Assembly (NCBI GenBank): GCA_013696235.1
Contig: JACCYY010000313.1
Coordinates: 1 to 6,620 of the forward strand
DNA: 6,620 nt
From: Sporichthyaceae bacterium
Lineage (GTDB): Bacteria; Actinomycetota; Actinomycetes; JACCYY01
Reading direction: 5' to 3'
Shown here: piece by piece, positions 1 to 6,331 of the stretch
How the letters are laid out: the number at the start of each line of letters is the position of its first letter
How positions within the stretch are numbered: the first letter of the stretch is position 1
Translations under genes and position numbers: made by a program
The notes under the pieces: generated by a model
Seen by the model: the letters and a program-made list of their open reading frames with translations, nothing else
Database searches by the model: none
What the model was told of the DNA's origin: nothing

Positions 1-888
1 GTGCCGCCCGGCGCGGCGTGCCGGGCCGCGGTCGAGGCGGACGTCGACCTGTCTGCGAACGCGTCCTGGGCCGTGGCGGAGATCGCGGCCGCAGCCCGCG
101 CGGCCGGCCACCCGGCCCGGCTCCACCTCAAGATCGACACCGGCCTCGGCCGCGGCGGCGCGACCGCGGAAGACTGGCCAGCGCTGGTCGAGACCGCCCT
201 CGCCGCCCAGGCCGCCGGGGTCATCGAGGTCGTCGGCCTGTGGTCGCACTTCGCGCACGCCGACGCTCCGGGCCATCCCACGGTTGTCGCCCAGATCATC
301 CGGTTCACCGACGGCGTGGCCCTCGCCGAGCAGGCTGGGGTGCGCCCCGAGGTGCGCCACCTCGCCAACTCCGCCGCGACGCTGACCCTGCCGGCGGCGC
401 ACTTCGACCTCGTGCGTCCGGGCATCGCCGTCTACGGCATCTCGCCGATCCCGGCAACGGCGACGTCTACCGAGCTCGGGCTGGTGCCGGCGATGACGGT
501 GCGCGCGCCGGTCGCCCACACCAAGCGCGTCCCGGCCGGCCAGGGCGTCTCGTACGGGCACCAGTACACGACCGCGCGCGAGACGTCGCTCGCCGTCGTC
601 CCGCTCGGTTATGCCGACGGAGTGCCGCGCCACGCTTCCGGGACGGGCCCGGTCCTGGTCGGCGGCGTACGGCGATCGGTCTCCGGCCGGGTCTGCATGG
701 ACCAGTTCGTCGTCGACGTCGGTGACGATCCCGTCGAGCCCGGTCACGAGGTGCTGCTGTTCGGACCGGGCCGGCACGGCGAGCCGCTGGCTGAGGACTG
801 GGCGCAGGCGGCGGGCACGATCGCGTACGAGATCGTGGCCCGCATCGGGGGTCGGGCCGTGCGGCGCTACACGGGTGGTACGCCATGA
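1..888 (+). CDS. alr: Alanine racemase, 5'-truncated by the window edge
   Basis: PLP-dependent enzyme that interconverts L- and D-alanine in the cytoplasm, supplying D-Ala for peptidoglycan. The 295 visible residues begin inside the N-terminal TIM barrel. The first codon, GTG, is probably an internal valine: family members are about 370-390 residues, and the PLP-lysine motif near the N-terminus is missing, so it lies upstream. Visible signatures are HLKIDTGLGRGG at residues 42-53 (K44 and R51 match the carbamylated Lys129 and Arg136 of the Geobacillus enzyme), GVSYGHQY at 182-189 with the second catalytic base Y185, PLGYADG at 201-207, and GRVCMDQ at 229-235 in the C-terminal beta domain. The C-terminus is complete. 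The TGA stop overlaps the next gene's ATG (ATGA), implying coupled translation. Alr next to the tsa genes is a common actinobacterial arrangement. The identification is secure. Confidence 0.96.
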   Translation: MPPGAACRAAVEADVDLSANASWAVAEIAAAARAAGHPARLHLKIDTGLGRGGATAEDWPALVETALAAQAAGVIEVVGLWSHFAHADAPGHPTVVAQIIRFTDGVALAEQAGVRPEVRHLANSAATLTLPAAHFDLVRPGIAVYGISPIPATATSTELGLVPAMTVRAPVAHTKRVPAGQGVSYGHQYTTARETSLAVVPLGYADGVPRHASGTGPVLVGGVRRSVSGRVCMDQFVVDVGDDPVEPGHEVLLFGPGRHGEPLAEDWAQAAGTIAYEIVARIGGRAVRRYTGGTP

Positions 889-2021
889 CGGAGCTGCAGC
901 CGGACGGCTCGGCACCGCGGACCCGGCGCACTGCCGAGCTCGTGGGCCTGGCGGTCGGTGCCCTCGCGGCCGGGGCGGCGGCAGGCGCTGCGGCCGAGCG
1001 GTTCGCGGTGCGCCGGGCCCTCGGCCGGCCCGACCCGATGCGGGACGAGCCGTTCGGCACGCTGCGGGGCGCGCCGTACCCGGTGACTGCCAGCGACGGC
1101 GTCGTCCTGCACGTCGAGATCGACGAACCGCAGACCGGTGACGGTGCGGCGGTGCCGGTCACGGTCGTGCTCGTCCATGGTTACGCGCTCAACCTGGACA
1201 GCTGGCACTTCCAGCGGCGCGACCTGCGCGACGTCGCCCGGCTCGTCCTGCTGGACCAGCGCAGCCACGGACGCTCGGGGCGGTCGCCGGTGGCGCACGC
1301 GACGCTCGAGCAGACCGGCCGCGACCTCGGCACCGTGATCGACGAGGTGGCGCCGGAAGGCCCGCTCGTGCTGATCGGCCACTCGATGGGCGGCATGACG
1401 ATCATGAACCTGGCCGAGCAGCGGCCGGTCCTCTTCCGCGAGCGGGTCCTCGCTGTCGGGCTGCTCGCGACGTCGGCGGCCGGGCTCGACGACCTTCCGT
1501 CCGGGCTGCGGGGGATCCCGGGACGCGTCGTGCACCGCGTCCTGCCTGCCGTCGTGTCCGCGCTGGGCCGGCGGGCCGGCGTCGTCGAGCGCGGTCGCCA
1601 GCTCGGCAACGACCTCGGGCACGTCCTGACGAGGCGGTACTCCTTCGCCTCCGACGTCCCGCACGCGTACGTCGAGTGGACCTCGGACATGATCGCGGCA
1701 ACGCCGATCGACGTGGTGGCCGACTTCTTCCCCGACTTCGACAAGCACGACCGGCTGGCGGCGCTGGCCGCGATGCGTGGCGTGGAGACGCTCGTCATGG
1801 TCGGCCGGCAGGACAAGGTCACGCCGCTCGGGCTCAGCGAGGCGATCGCCCGCGAGCTGCCGCAGGCCCGCCTCGTCGTGCTCGAGGACTGCGGGCACAT
1901 GCTCGTGCTCGAGCACCACGAGGCCGTGACCGACGAGCTGCGCCGCCTGGTCGAGCGGGCCGCGACGGCCGACACCGCGACCAGGACCAGCGCCGTACGC
2001 AGCCGGCACCGACGCCGGTGA
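885..2021 (+). CDS. Membrane-anchored alpha/beta-fold hydrolase
   Basis: A 378-residue serine hydrolase of the alpha/beta superfamily; the substrate is unknown. The N-terminus is a short polar stretch, then an Ala/Gly-rich hydrophobic segment at about residues 19-37, probably a membrane anchor or uncleaved signal. The hydrolase domain runs from about 65 to 357. It shows the oxyanion-hole strand VVLVHGY (94-100), DQRSHGRS (124-131), the nucleophile elbow GHSMGG (165-170, Ser167), the acid loop VGRQDKVTP (306-314, Asp310) and CGHM (336-339, His338), so the catalytic triad is complete. The cap region at 200-290 is the least typical part. The tail is basic and ends in RHRRR. The ATG is fixed by its 4-bp overlap with the alr stop. 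A hydrolase of this kind sits between alr and tsaE in many actinobacteria, which suggests an envelope or housekeeping role, but this is inference. The family covers esterases, lipases, epoxide hydrolases and haloperoxidases, so the specific activity cannot be read from sequence. Confidence 0.92.
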   Translation: MTELQPDGSAPRTRRTAELVGLAVGALAAGAAAGAAAERFAVRRALGRPDPMRDEPFGTLRGAPYPVTASDGVVLHVEIDEPQTGDGAAVPVTVVLVHGYALNLDSWHFQRRDLRDVARLVLLDQRSHGRSGRSPVAHATLEQTGRDLGTVIDEVAPEGPLVLIGHSMGGMTIMNLAEQRPVLFRERVLAVGLLATSAAGLDDLPSGLRGIPGRVVHRVLPAVVSALGRRAGVVERGRQLGNDLGHVLTRRYSFASDVPHAYVEWTSDMIAATPIDVVADFFPDFDKHDRLAALAAMRGVETLVMVGRQDKVTPLGLSEAIARELPQARLVVLEDCGHMLVLEHHEAVTDELRRLVERAATADTATRTSAVRSRHRRR

Positions 2022-2106
2022 TCCCACGCGGCGCGACGTCGAGACTGCAGAACCGCGGCACGTTCGGCCGTCCGAGTGCTGCACTTCTCCCAGCTCGACG
2101 TCGGCG

Positions 2107-2601
2107 ATGACCATGGCGACCACCAGGCTCGATGTCGCGACCCCCGAGGCGATGGCCGAGCTCGGTGCCCAGCTCGCGGGGCTGCTCCGGGCCGGCGACC
2201 TGGTCCTGCTGTCCGGCCCGCTCGGCGCCGGCAAGACGACCCTCGTACGCGGCATGGGTGCCGCGATGGGCGTCCGGGGCGCGGTGACCTCTCCCACGTA
2301 CGTGATCGCCCGGGTCCACCCGTCGCTCGTCGGCGGGCCGGCCCTCGTCCACGTGGATGCCTATCGGCTGCACGGGCTCGCCGAGCTGGACGACCTCGAC
2401 CTCGATGCCGACCTCGACTCCTGCGTCACGGTTGTCGAGTGGGGTACCGGCGTGGCCGAGGCGCTCGCCGAGACCCGGCTCGAAGTGCGGATCACCAGGT
2501 CGGGCAACGGCGAGACGCGTGGAGTGGAGCTCATCACGCATGGCGACGCCTGGGCCGACCGGGCAGATGCCCTCGGCGCCGCCGCAGGGGTCGCCACATA
2601 G
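2107..2601 (+). CDS. tsaE: tRNA threonylcarbamoyladenosine biosynthesis ATPase TsaE
   Basis: Small P-loop ATPase (164 residues) that binds the TsaB-TsaD complex and drives its cycle during t6A37 synthesis on ANN-decoding tRNAs. The Walker A loop is GPLGAGKTT at residues 37-45. Family motifs follow: TSPTY at 61-65 (switch region), VHVDAYRL at 81-88 and EWG at 111-113. The order and the length are normal for TsaE. The ATG at 2107 is the first start in frame after the preceding gene; a second ATG at 2113 would give a protein two residues shorter. No clear Shine-Dalgarno sequence precedes either one, so the start is not firmly decided. The gap to the upstream hydrolase gene is 85 bp, the largest before tsaD, so a separate promoter is possible, though I see no convincing -35/-10 pair. 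tsaB follows in the same frame 9 bp after the TAG stop. The identification is secure. Confidence 0.95.
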   Translation: MTMATTRLDVATPEAMAELGAQLAGLLRAGDLVLLSGPLGAGKTTLVRGMGAAMGVRGAVTSPTYVIARVHPSLVGGPALVHVDAYRLHGLAELDDLDLDADLDSCVTVVEWGTGVAEALAETRLEVRITRSGNGETRGVELITHGDAWADRADALGAAAGVAT

Positions 2602-2610
2602 TGTCGGCGG

Positions 2611-3255
2611 GTGCTGGTCCTGGCGTTCGACACGGCCACGCCGGCGGTCACGGTCGCCGTGTCCGACGGCGCTCAGGTGCTCGCCGAGTGGAGTGCGGTG
2701 GACCCGCGGCGCCACGGCGAGCTGCTGGCCCCCGGCATCGAGCGGGTGCTGTCGGAGGCGGCGCTCCGGCCCGCCGACCTCGACTCGATCGCCGTCGGCG
2801 TAGGCCCCGGCCCGTACACCAGCCTCCGCGTCGGCGTGGTGACCGCCCGCACGCTCGGCGCGGTGCTGGGCATCCCCGTGCACGGCGTGTGCACCCTCGA
2901 CGCCATCGCCCTGGATGCCGTCGGGCTCGATCCGGGCCTGGCCGGGACGCCGTTCGTCGTCGCGACCGACGCCCGGCGGCGCGAGGTCTACTGGGCCCGC
3001 TACGTGGACGGCGCCCGGGTCGAGGGGCCGGGGGTCGTCAAGCCCGCCGATCTCCACTGGGTCGGTCCCGTCGTCGGCTACGGCGCGACGCTCTACCCCG
3101 AGCACCTGCCCCGCGGTCGCGCCCCGGAGCATGCCCGAGCGGCTGCCGTCGCGGCGCACGTCGAGGCCGGGCTCCCAACCCTGGAACCCGTGCCGCTCTA
3201 CCTCCGCAAGCCCGACGCCACCATGCCGACGGTGCCGCGACGGGTGCTCGCATGA
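2611..3255 (+). CDS. tsaB: tRNA threonylcarbamoyladenosine biosynthesis protein TsaB
   Basis: Catalytically inactive ASKHA-fold paralogue of TsaD that acts as its dimerisation partner and as scaffold for TsaE in t6A synthesis. It has 214 residues, within the normal range. The N-terminus MLVLAFDTAT is the classic TsaB opening and fixes the GTG at 2611 as start. RRHGELLAPGIERVL at 33-47 and GVGPGPYTSLRVGV at 63-76 (the GPGSFTGLR-type motif) follow. ATDARRREVYWARY at 118-131 and YLRKPDA near the C-terminus (197-203) complete the family pattern. A GTG that overlaps the tsaE TAG at 2601 is out of frame and not used. The only upstream ribosome-binding candidate is the GGCGG directly abutting the start, so translation may depend on coupling with tsaE. 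The TGA overlaps the rimI ATG (ATGA). The identification is secure. Confidence 0.95.
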   Translation: MLVLAFDTATPAVTVAVSDGAQVLAEWSAVDPRRHGELLAPGIERVLSEAALRPADLDSIAVGVGPGPYTSLRVGVVTARTLGAVLGIPVHGVCTLDAIALDAVGLDPGLAGTPFVVATDARRREVYWARYVDGARVEGPGVVKPADLHWVGPVVGYGATLYPEHLPRGRAPEHARAAAVAAHVEAGLPTLEPVPLYLRKPDATMPTVPRRVLA

Positions 3256-3761
3256 CGCCGGCCGACCCGGCCGGCCTGGTGCTCCGCGACATGAGCCGCG
3301 AGGACGTACGGGCGGTCGTGCGGATCGAGGTGGACCGGCACCCCGTCGACGCGTGGTCGTCGACCGCGTTCCACGAGGCGCTCGACCGCCCCGATCGCTA
3401 CGTGTGCCTGGTCACGTCGACGGGTCCCGACGAGTCGCGGGATCCCTATGATCGAGGCGCTGGCGTCGCCGCGTACGGGGTGATCTCGCTCGCCGGTGGC
3501 ACCGCCGATCTCGACAACCTGACGGTGCGCGAGGACCACCAGCGGCAGGGGATCGGGCGGCGGCTCCTGGCCGGGCTGCTCGAGGCCGCCGCCCGTCGTG
3601 GGGCGCACGAGGTGCTGCTCGAGGTCCGCCACGACAACGTTGCCGCGATCGCGCTCTACGCAGCCGATCGGTTCGTCGAGATCAGCCGGCGAAACGACTA
3701 CTACGCCCCCGGGCTCGACGCGATCATCATGCGCCGCAGCCTGGACGCCACGCATGGCTGA
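3252..3761 (+). CDS. rimI: Ribosomal protein S18-alanine N-acetyltransferase RimI
   Basis: GNAT-fold acetyltransferase that transfers acetyl from acetyl-CoA to protein N-termini; in E. coli the target is ribosomal protein S18, and mycobacterial RimI is reported to be less selective. The protein has 169 residues. DLDNLTV at 87-92 is strand beta4. [10 protein letters not shown] at 97-106 is the acetyl-CoA pyrophosphate loop (Q-x-x-G-x-G). [14 protein letters not shown] at 123-136 holds E124 and Y136, spaced 12 apart like the proposed catalytic Glu103 and Tyr115 of Salmonella RimI. RRNDYY at 146-151 is the RimI-typical tail motif. A polar Asp/Arg-rich loop at about 57-71, before strand beta4, looks longer than in E. 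coli RimI. The start is the ATG inside the tsaB stop. A much longer open frame continues upstream in phase with rimI, but this is an antitypical reading through tsaE and tsaB. rimI lying between tsaB and tsaD is standard in actinobacteria. Confidence 0.93.
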   Translation: MTPADPAGLVLRDMSREDVRAVVRIEVDRHPVDAWSSTAFHEALDRPDRYVCLVTSTGPDESRDPYDRGAGVAAYGVISLAGGTADLDNLTVREDHQRQGIGRRLLAGLLEAAARRGAHEVLLEVRHDNVAAIALYAADRFVEISRRNDYYAPGLDAIIMRRSLDATHG

Positions 3762-4800
3762 CCACCCGCTGGTCCTCGGCATCGAGACCTCGTGCGACGA
3801 GACCGGGGTCGGCATCGTGCGCGGGAGCACGCTCCTCGCCGACGCACTGGCCAGCAGCGTCGACGAGCACGCACGGTTCGGCGGCGTCGTGCCCGAGGTG
3901 GCCAGCCGGGCCCACCTCGAGGCGATGGTGCCGACGATCGAGCGCGCCGCGGCCACGGCCGGCGTCCGGCTCGCCGACCTCGACGCCGTCGCGGTCACGG
4001 CCGGACCCGGGCTCGCCGGTGCGCTGCTGGTCGGCGTCGCGGCCGCCAAGGCGATCGCGTACGGGCTGGGCAAGCCGTTGTACGGCGTCAACCACCTGGC
4101 CGCGCACGTCGCGGTCGACCGGCTCGAGCACGGCGACCTGCCAGTGCCGTCGATCGCGATGCTCGTCTCCGGCGGGCACTCGTCCCTCCTGCTCGTCGAG
4201 GACCTCGCCACCGGTGTCCAGCCACTCGGTGCGACGCTCGACGACGCCGCTGGGGAAGCGTTCGACAAGGTCGCGCGGCTCCTCGGCCTGCCGTTCCCGG
4301 GCGGGCCCGAGATCGACCGCACGGCGCGCACGGGTGACCCCGCGTACGTGACGTTCCCGCGCGGGCTCACCGGGCACCGCGACCTGGCCGAGCACCGGTT
4401 CGACTTCTCCTTCGCCGGGCTCAAGACCGCGGTCGCCCGCTGGGTGGAGGCCCGGGAGCGGGACGGCGAGCCCGTGCCGCTCGCCGACGTCGCGGCCAGC
4501 TTCCAGGAGGCGGTCGTCGACGTGCTGACCCGGAAGGCGCTCGCTGCCTGCCAGGAGCTCGCTGTCGACACCTTGCTCATCGGCGGTGGAGTTGCGGCGA
4601 ACTCGCGGCTGCGGGCACTCGCCGCGGAGCGGTGCTCGCGCGCAGGTGTGCACCTCCGGATCCCGAGGCCCGGCCTGTGCACGGACAACGGTGCCATGGT
4701 GGCGGCGCTCGGTGTTGCGCTCGTGCAGGCGGGAGTTGCGCCGACTGCCCTCGACCTCGGTGCTGACTCCGGGCTGCCGGTCACCACGGTCGCGGTCTGA
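3754..4800 (+). CDS. tsaD: tRNA N6-adenosine threonylcarbamoyltransferase TsaD
   Basis: Catalytic subunit of the bacterial t6A enzyme: it transfers the threonylcarbamoyl group from threonylcarbamoyl-AMP to N6 of A37 in ANN-decoding tRNAs, acting with TsaB and TsaE. The 348 residues carry every family block: [10 protein letters not shown] (9-18), [12 protein letters not shown] (43-54), [11 protein letters not shown] (84-94), NHLAAH (113-118, metal ligands H114 and H118), SGGHSS (139-144), [13 protein letters not shown] (163-175), [10 protein letters not shown] (219-228), [11 protein letters not shown] (277-287) and CTDNGAM (309-315, metal ligand D311). The ATG at 3754 overlaps the rimI stop by 8 nt. 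An upstream extension of the open frame to 3598 lies inside rimI and is rejected, because [18 protein letters not shown] is a normal TsaD N-terminus. It is the last gene of the t6A block; about 120 bp of non-coding DNA follow. Confidence 0.97.
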   Translation: MADHPLVLGIETSCDETGVGIVRGSTLLADALASSVDEHARFGGVVPEVASRAHLEAMVPTIERAAATAGVRLADLDAVAVTAGPGLAGALLVGVAAAKAIAYGLGKPLYGVNHLAAHVAVDRLEHGDLPVPSIAMLVSGGHSSLLLVEDLATGVQPLGATLDDAAGEAFDKVARLLGLPFPGGPEIDRTARTGDPAYVTFPRGLTGHRDLAEHRFDFSFAGLKTAVARWVEARERDGEPVPLADVAASFQEAVVDVLTRKALAACQELAVDTLLIGGGVAANSRLRALAAERCSRAGVHLRIPRPGLCTDNGAMVAALGVALVQAGVAPTALDLGADSGLPVTTVAV

Positions 4801-4838
4801 GGAGTCGCCCGGCAGCCGACGCTCGGGCGCGCTCCGCT

Positions 4839-4860
4839 CCTCGCTCGTCCCTCGCTCGTC
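4839..4860. repeat. Perfect 11-bp tandem repeat downstream of tsaD
   Basis: The unit CCTCGCTCGTC occurs twice back to back with no mismatch, at 4839-4849 and 4850-4860. It sits in a wider pyrimidine-rich stretch (about 4820-4862) built from CGCTC, GCTCC and CTCGT words; read on the other strand this is purine-rich GAGCGAGG-type sequence. No protein covers it. Such degenerate GCTCC/CTCGC runs are often seen just after genes in high-GC actinobacteria, so this may be one copy of a dispersed intergenic repeat. It is not a classical intrinsic terminator: I see neither a strong GC stem nor a T-run. Confidence 0.6.
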
Positions 4861-4880
4861 ACTGCGCCGCGCGAAGGTAA

Positions 4881-4903
4881 CCTCGAGCGGATCCTCGTCG
4901 AGG
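4881..4903. other. Short inverted repeat upstream of the small membrane-protein gene
   Basis: CCTCGA at 4881-4886 and TCGAGG at 4898-4903 form a perfect 6-bp stem around an 11-nt loop that contains the GGATCC palindrome. A weak actinobacterial -10-like hexamer, TAACCT, occurs at 4878-4883 and overlaps the left arm, but no matching -35 box is visible about 17 bp upstream. The element could be an operator or leader hairpin for the downstream operon, or chance in GC-rich DNA. The right arm ends one base before an ATG at 4905. Confidence 0.3.
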
Positions 4904-4909
4904 AATGTT

Positions 4910-4916
4910 GGGGGGG
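4910..4916 (+). promoter_or_regulatory. Probable ribosome-binding site (G-run) that decides the next start
   Basis: Seven consecutive G residues end 3 nt before the GTG at 4920. They can pair with the CCUCC of 16S rRNA using G-U pairs. This favours GTG 4920 over the in-frame ATG at 4905, whose only purine-rich upstream sequence (GAGG at 4900-4903) is one base away and too close to work. Confidence 0.4.
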
Positions 4917-4919
4917 CTG

Positions 4920-5408
4920 GTGACCGTTCGGGCGACGCCGCGCTCGGCCCGTCGCGCGCACCCGGAGCCGGGCGAGCCCGACGCGCGGCGTACCACTCGC
5001 CTTGCGCGCACCGTCACGTACGGCCTCTGCGGCGGCCTGCTGCTGCTCGGCATCGCCCAGGTCGAGGTCTGGCCGCTGTCGGCGTTCAGGCTCTTCAGCG
5101 GCGTGCGCGGTCCGGAGGCGACGTCGTGGCAGGTCGTGGTCGTCGATTCCGACGGGAGCGAGCGGCTGCTGGACCTCGCCGGGATGCCCGACCGGGTCGG
5201 CCTGCCCCACCACCTGCTCCCGAGGCTCGTCGATGCGTCGCCGGCCGTACGTGAGGACGTTCTGGAGACCTACGTCGAGGCAGCCGGCGCCGGAACGTCC
5301 GCCGTCCGGGTCAGGGTCTACCGCGTCGTGTCGCGCACGTCGACCGAGCCGGACGTCGCGAACATCCAGCTCTCCCGCCACGTCGCGTACGAGGTCGGGC
5401 TGCCGTGA
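4920..5408 (+). CDS. Small single-pass membrane protein of unknown function, HTTM partner
   Basis: I do not recognise this 162-residue protein as a named family. It has a basic N-terminus (residues 1-30, rich in Arg), one hydrophobic segment at about 33-48 (TYGLCGGLLLLGIAQV), then VEVWPLSAFRLFSGVR at 48-63 and a soluble C-terminal part with beta-rich stretches (QVVVVDSDGSERLLDL at 71-86; AVRVRVYRVVSRT at 128-140). By the positive-inside rule the C-terminal domain should face outside. The Trp-Pro-x-Ser-x-Phe-x-x-Phe-Ser pattern just after the membrane segment recalls, from memory, short proteins encoded beside HTTM-domain genes. The GTG start is preferred because of the G-run at 4910-4916 and because the two extra GGG codons after ATG 4905 are atypical for this genome's glycine usage; the ATG would add five residues. 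The stop overlaps the next GTG (GTGA), so the two proteins are probably made together and may form a membrane complex (inference). Confidence 0.8.
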   Translation: MTVRATPRSARRAHPEPGEPDARRTTRLARTVTYGLCGGLLLLGIAQVEVWPLSAFRLFSGVRGPEATSWQVVVVDSDGSERLLDLAGMPDRVGLPHHLLPRLVDASPAVREDVLETYVEAAGAGTSAVRVRVYRVVSRTSTEPDVANIQLSRHVAYEVGLP

Positions 5409-6331
5409 CTGCGATCCGCGACGAGGCTGCAGACACCGATGGCCGCGAGACGAGCCGCGCTCGTGGCCCACTGGCTCGGCTCGACGCCCGGCTGCTCGCC
5501 CCCGGCTCGGCGCACCGGCTGGCCTGCGTGCGCACCGTCCTGGCGATCGCGCTGGCGGTGCGGATCGGGATCGGCGCGTGGACCGATCTGGCCGGTCGTC
5601 CGGACGCTGTGTTCGCGCCGGTCCTGATCGTCTCGTGGCTCCCCGGCGTACCTCCGGCAGGCGTGCTGGTGGCGGTCCAGGTGGTCGGGATGGTCGGAGC
5701 GCTCCTCGCCGCGACGGGCACCAGGCCCCGGGCCACGTTCGCGATCGCCTGGATAGCCCTGCTCTTCCTCGGGGCGCTGCACGGCAGTGCCGGCAAGATC
5801 ATGCACAACGAGGTGCTCCTGCTGCTGGCCTGCGCACCTGTGCTCCTGGCCGCGTCCAGCGCGCGCATCGGCGACCGGCGGACCTCCATCGCGTACGGGT
5901 GGATCCCACGCGCGTCGCTGGCGGTCGTCGGGAGCGTCTACTTCCTCGCCGGGCTGCAGAAGGTGATCCACAGCGGTCCGATCTGGTTCCTCGGCGACAA
6001 CATGTCGTGGGTGCTTTACCAGGGCGCCGACGCGGGTTCTCTGCCGGCAGCTGCGCGATGGATCGCCGGCGCACCGATCCTGCCGAACCTGTTCGCGCTC
6101 GGCGCGATCGGCCTCGAGCTGCTCGCGCCGGTGATCTTGTACCTCCGCCGGACCCGGCCGCTCTACGTTCTCGCGGCGCTGGGGATGCACGGCAGCATCA
6201 CGATCTTGCTCGGGCTGGACTACACCGCCTGGGTGCTCGTGGTCGCCGCGGTCGCGCTGCCGTGGGACCGGGTGCCTCGGCGCTCCGGCACGCGGATCGG
6301 GTCGATGGAGCCGGCGGCACCGCAACCGTGA
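5405..6331 (+). CDS. HTTM-domain multi-pass membrane protein (gamma-carboxylase-like)
   Basis: A 308-residue integral membrane protein. Hydrophobic segments lie at about 42-58, 67-80, 85-104, 110-126, 136-150, 170-184, 226-246, 253-270 and 273-286, giving roughly seven to nine passes. The pattern fits the HTTM/vitamin K-dependent gamma-carboxylase-like superfamily: GKIMHNEVLLLLA at 130-142, YFLAGLQKVIHSGPIWF at 179-195, and MHGSITILLGLDYTAW at 261-276. By eye, K186 aligns with the catalytic Lys218 of human gamma-glutamyl carboxylase (YF-x-AG-x-KK) and H134 may match its His160. The C-terminal lumenal domain of true carboxylases is absent, so the protein is essentially the membrane core. Activity in bacteria is unknown for most members; a quinone-linked reaction is conceivable but unproven. 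The GTG start overlaps the upstream stop, and the TGA overlaps the next gene's GTG. A DoxX-like family is the main alternative. Confidence 0.82.
   Translation: MTAIRDEAADTDGRETSRARGPLARLDARLLAPGSAHRLACVRTVLAIALAVRIGIGAWTDLAGRPDAVFAPVLIVSWLPGVPPAGVLVAVQVVGMVGALLAATGTRPRATFAIAWIALLFLGALHGSAGKIMHNEVLLLLACAPVLLAASSARIGDRRTSIAYGWIPRASLAVVGSVYFLAGLQKVIHSGPIWFLGDNMSWVLYQGADAGSLPAAARWIAGAPILPNLFALGAIGLELLAPVILYLRRTRPLYVLAALGMHGSITILLGLDYTAWVLVVAAVALPWDRVPRRSGTRIGSMEPAAPQP

Noticed and set aside
1..3. GTG at the first base as the real alr start
   Set aside because: The PLP-lysine region of the enzyme would be missing, so the gene must begin upstream of the window.
2601..2603. GTG overlapping the tsaE stop as the tsaB start
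   Set aside because: It is out of frame with the TsaB protein; the in-frame GTG at 2611 gives the conserved N-terminus.
867..3159. Two long overlapping - strand frames (867-2297 and 1834-3159)
   Set aside because: Both are antisense to the hydrolase, tsaE and tsaB. Their translations are low-complexity Arg/Gly/Asp/His-rich sequence without motifs.
2076..3251. Long + strand frame joined in phase to the start of rimI, suggesting a fusion protein
   Set aside because: The upstream part is an Arg/Gly/Pro-rich off-frame reading of tsaE and tsaB. RimI begins naturally at the ATG at 3252.
3598..3753. 52-residue N-terminal extension of TsaD
   Set aside because: It lies entirely within rimI in another frame, and the ATG at 3754 gives the standard TsaD N-terminus.
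4801..4903. Intrinsic terminator after tsaD
   Set aside because: There is no strong GC stem followed by a T-run; the 6-bp inverted repeat is short and is followed by a purine-rich stretch.
3198..5471. 757-codon open frame on the - strand
   Set aside because: It lies antisense to rimI, tsaD and the small membrane protein, all of which have clear family or context support. The Ser/Arg/Ala-rich translation shows no domain, as expected for a GC-bias shadow frame.
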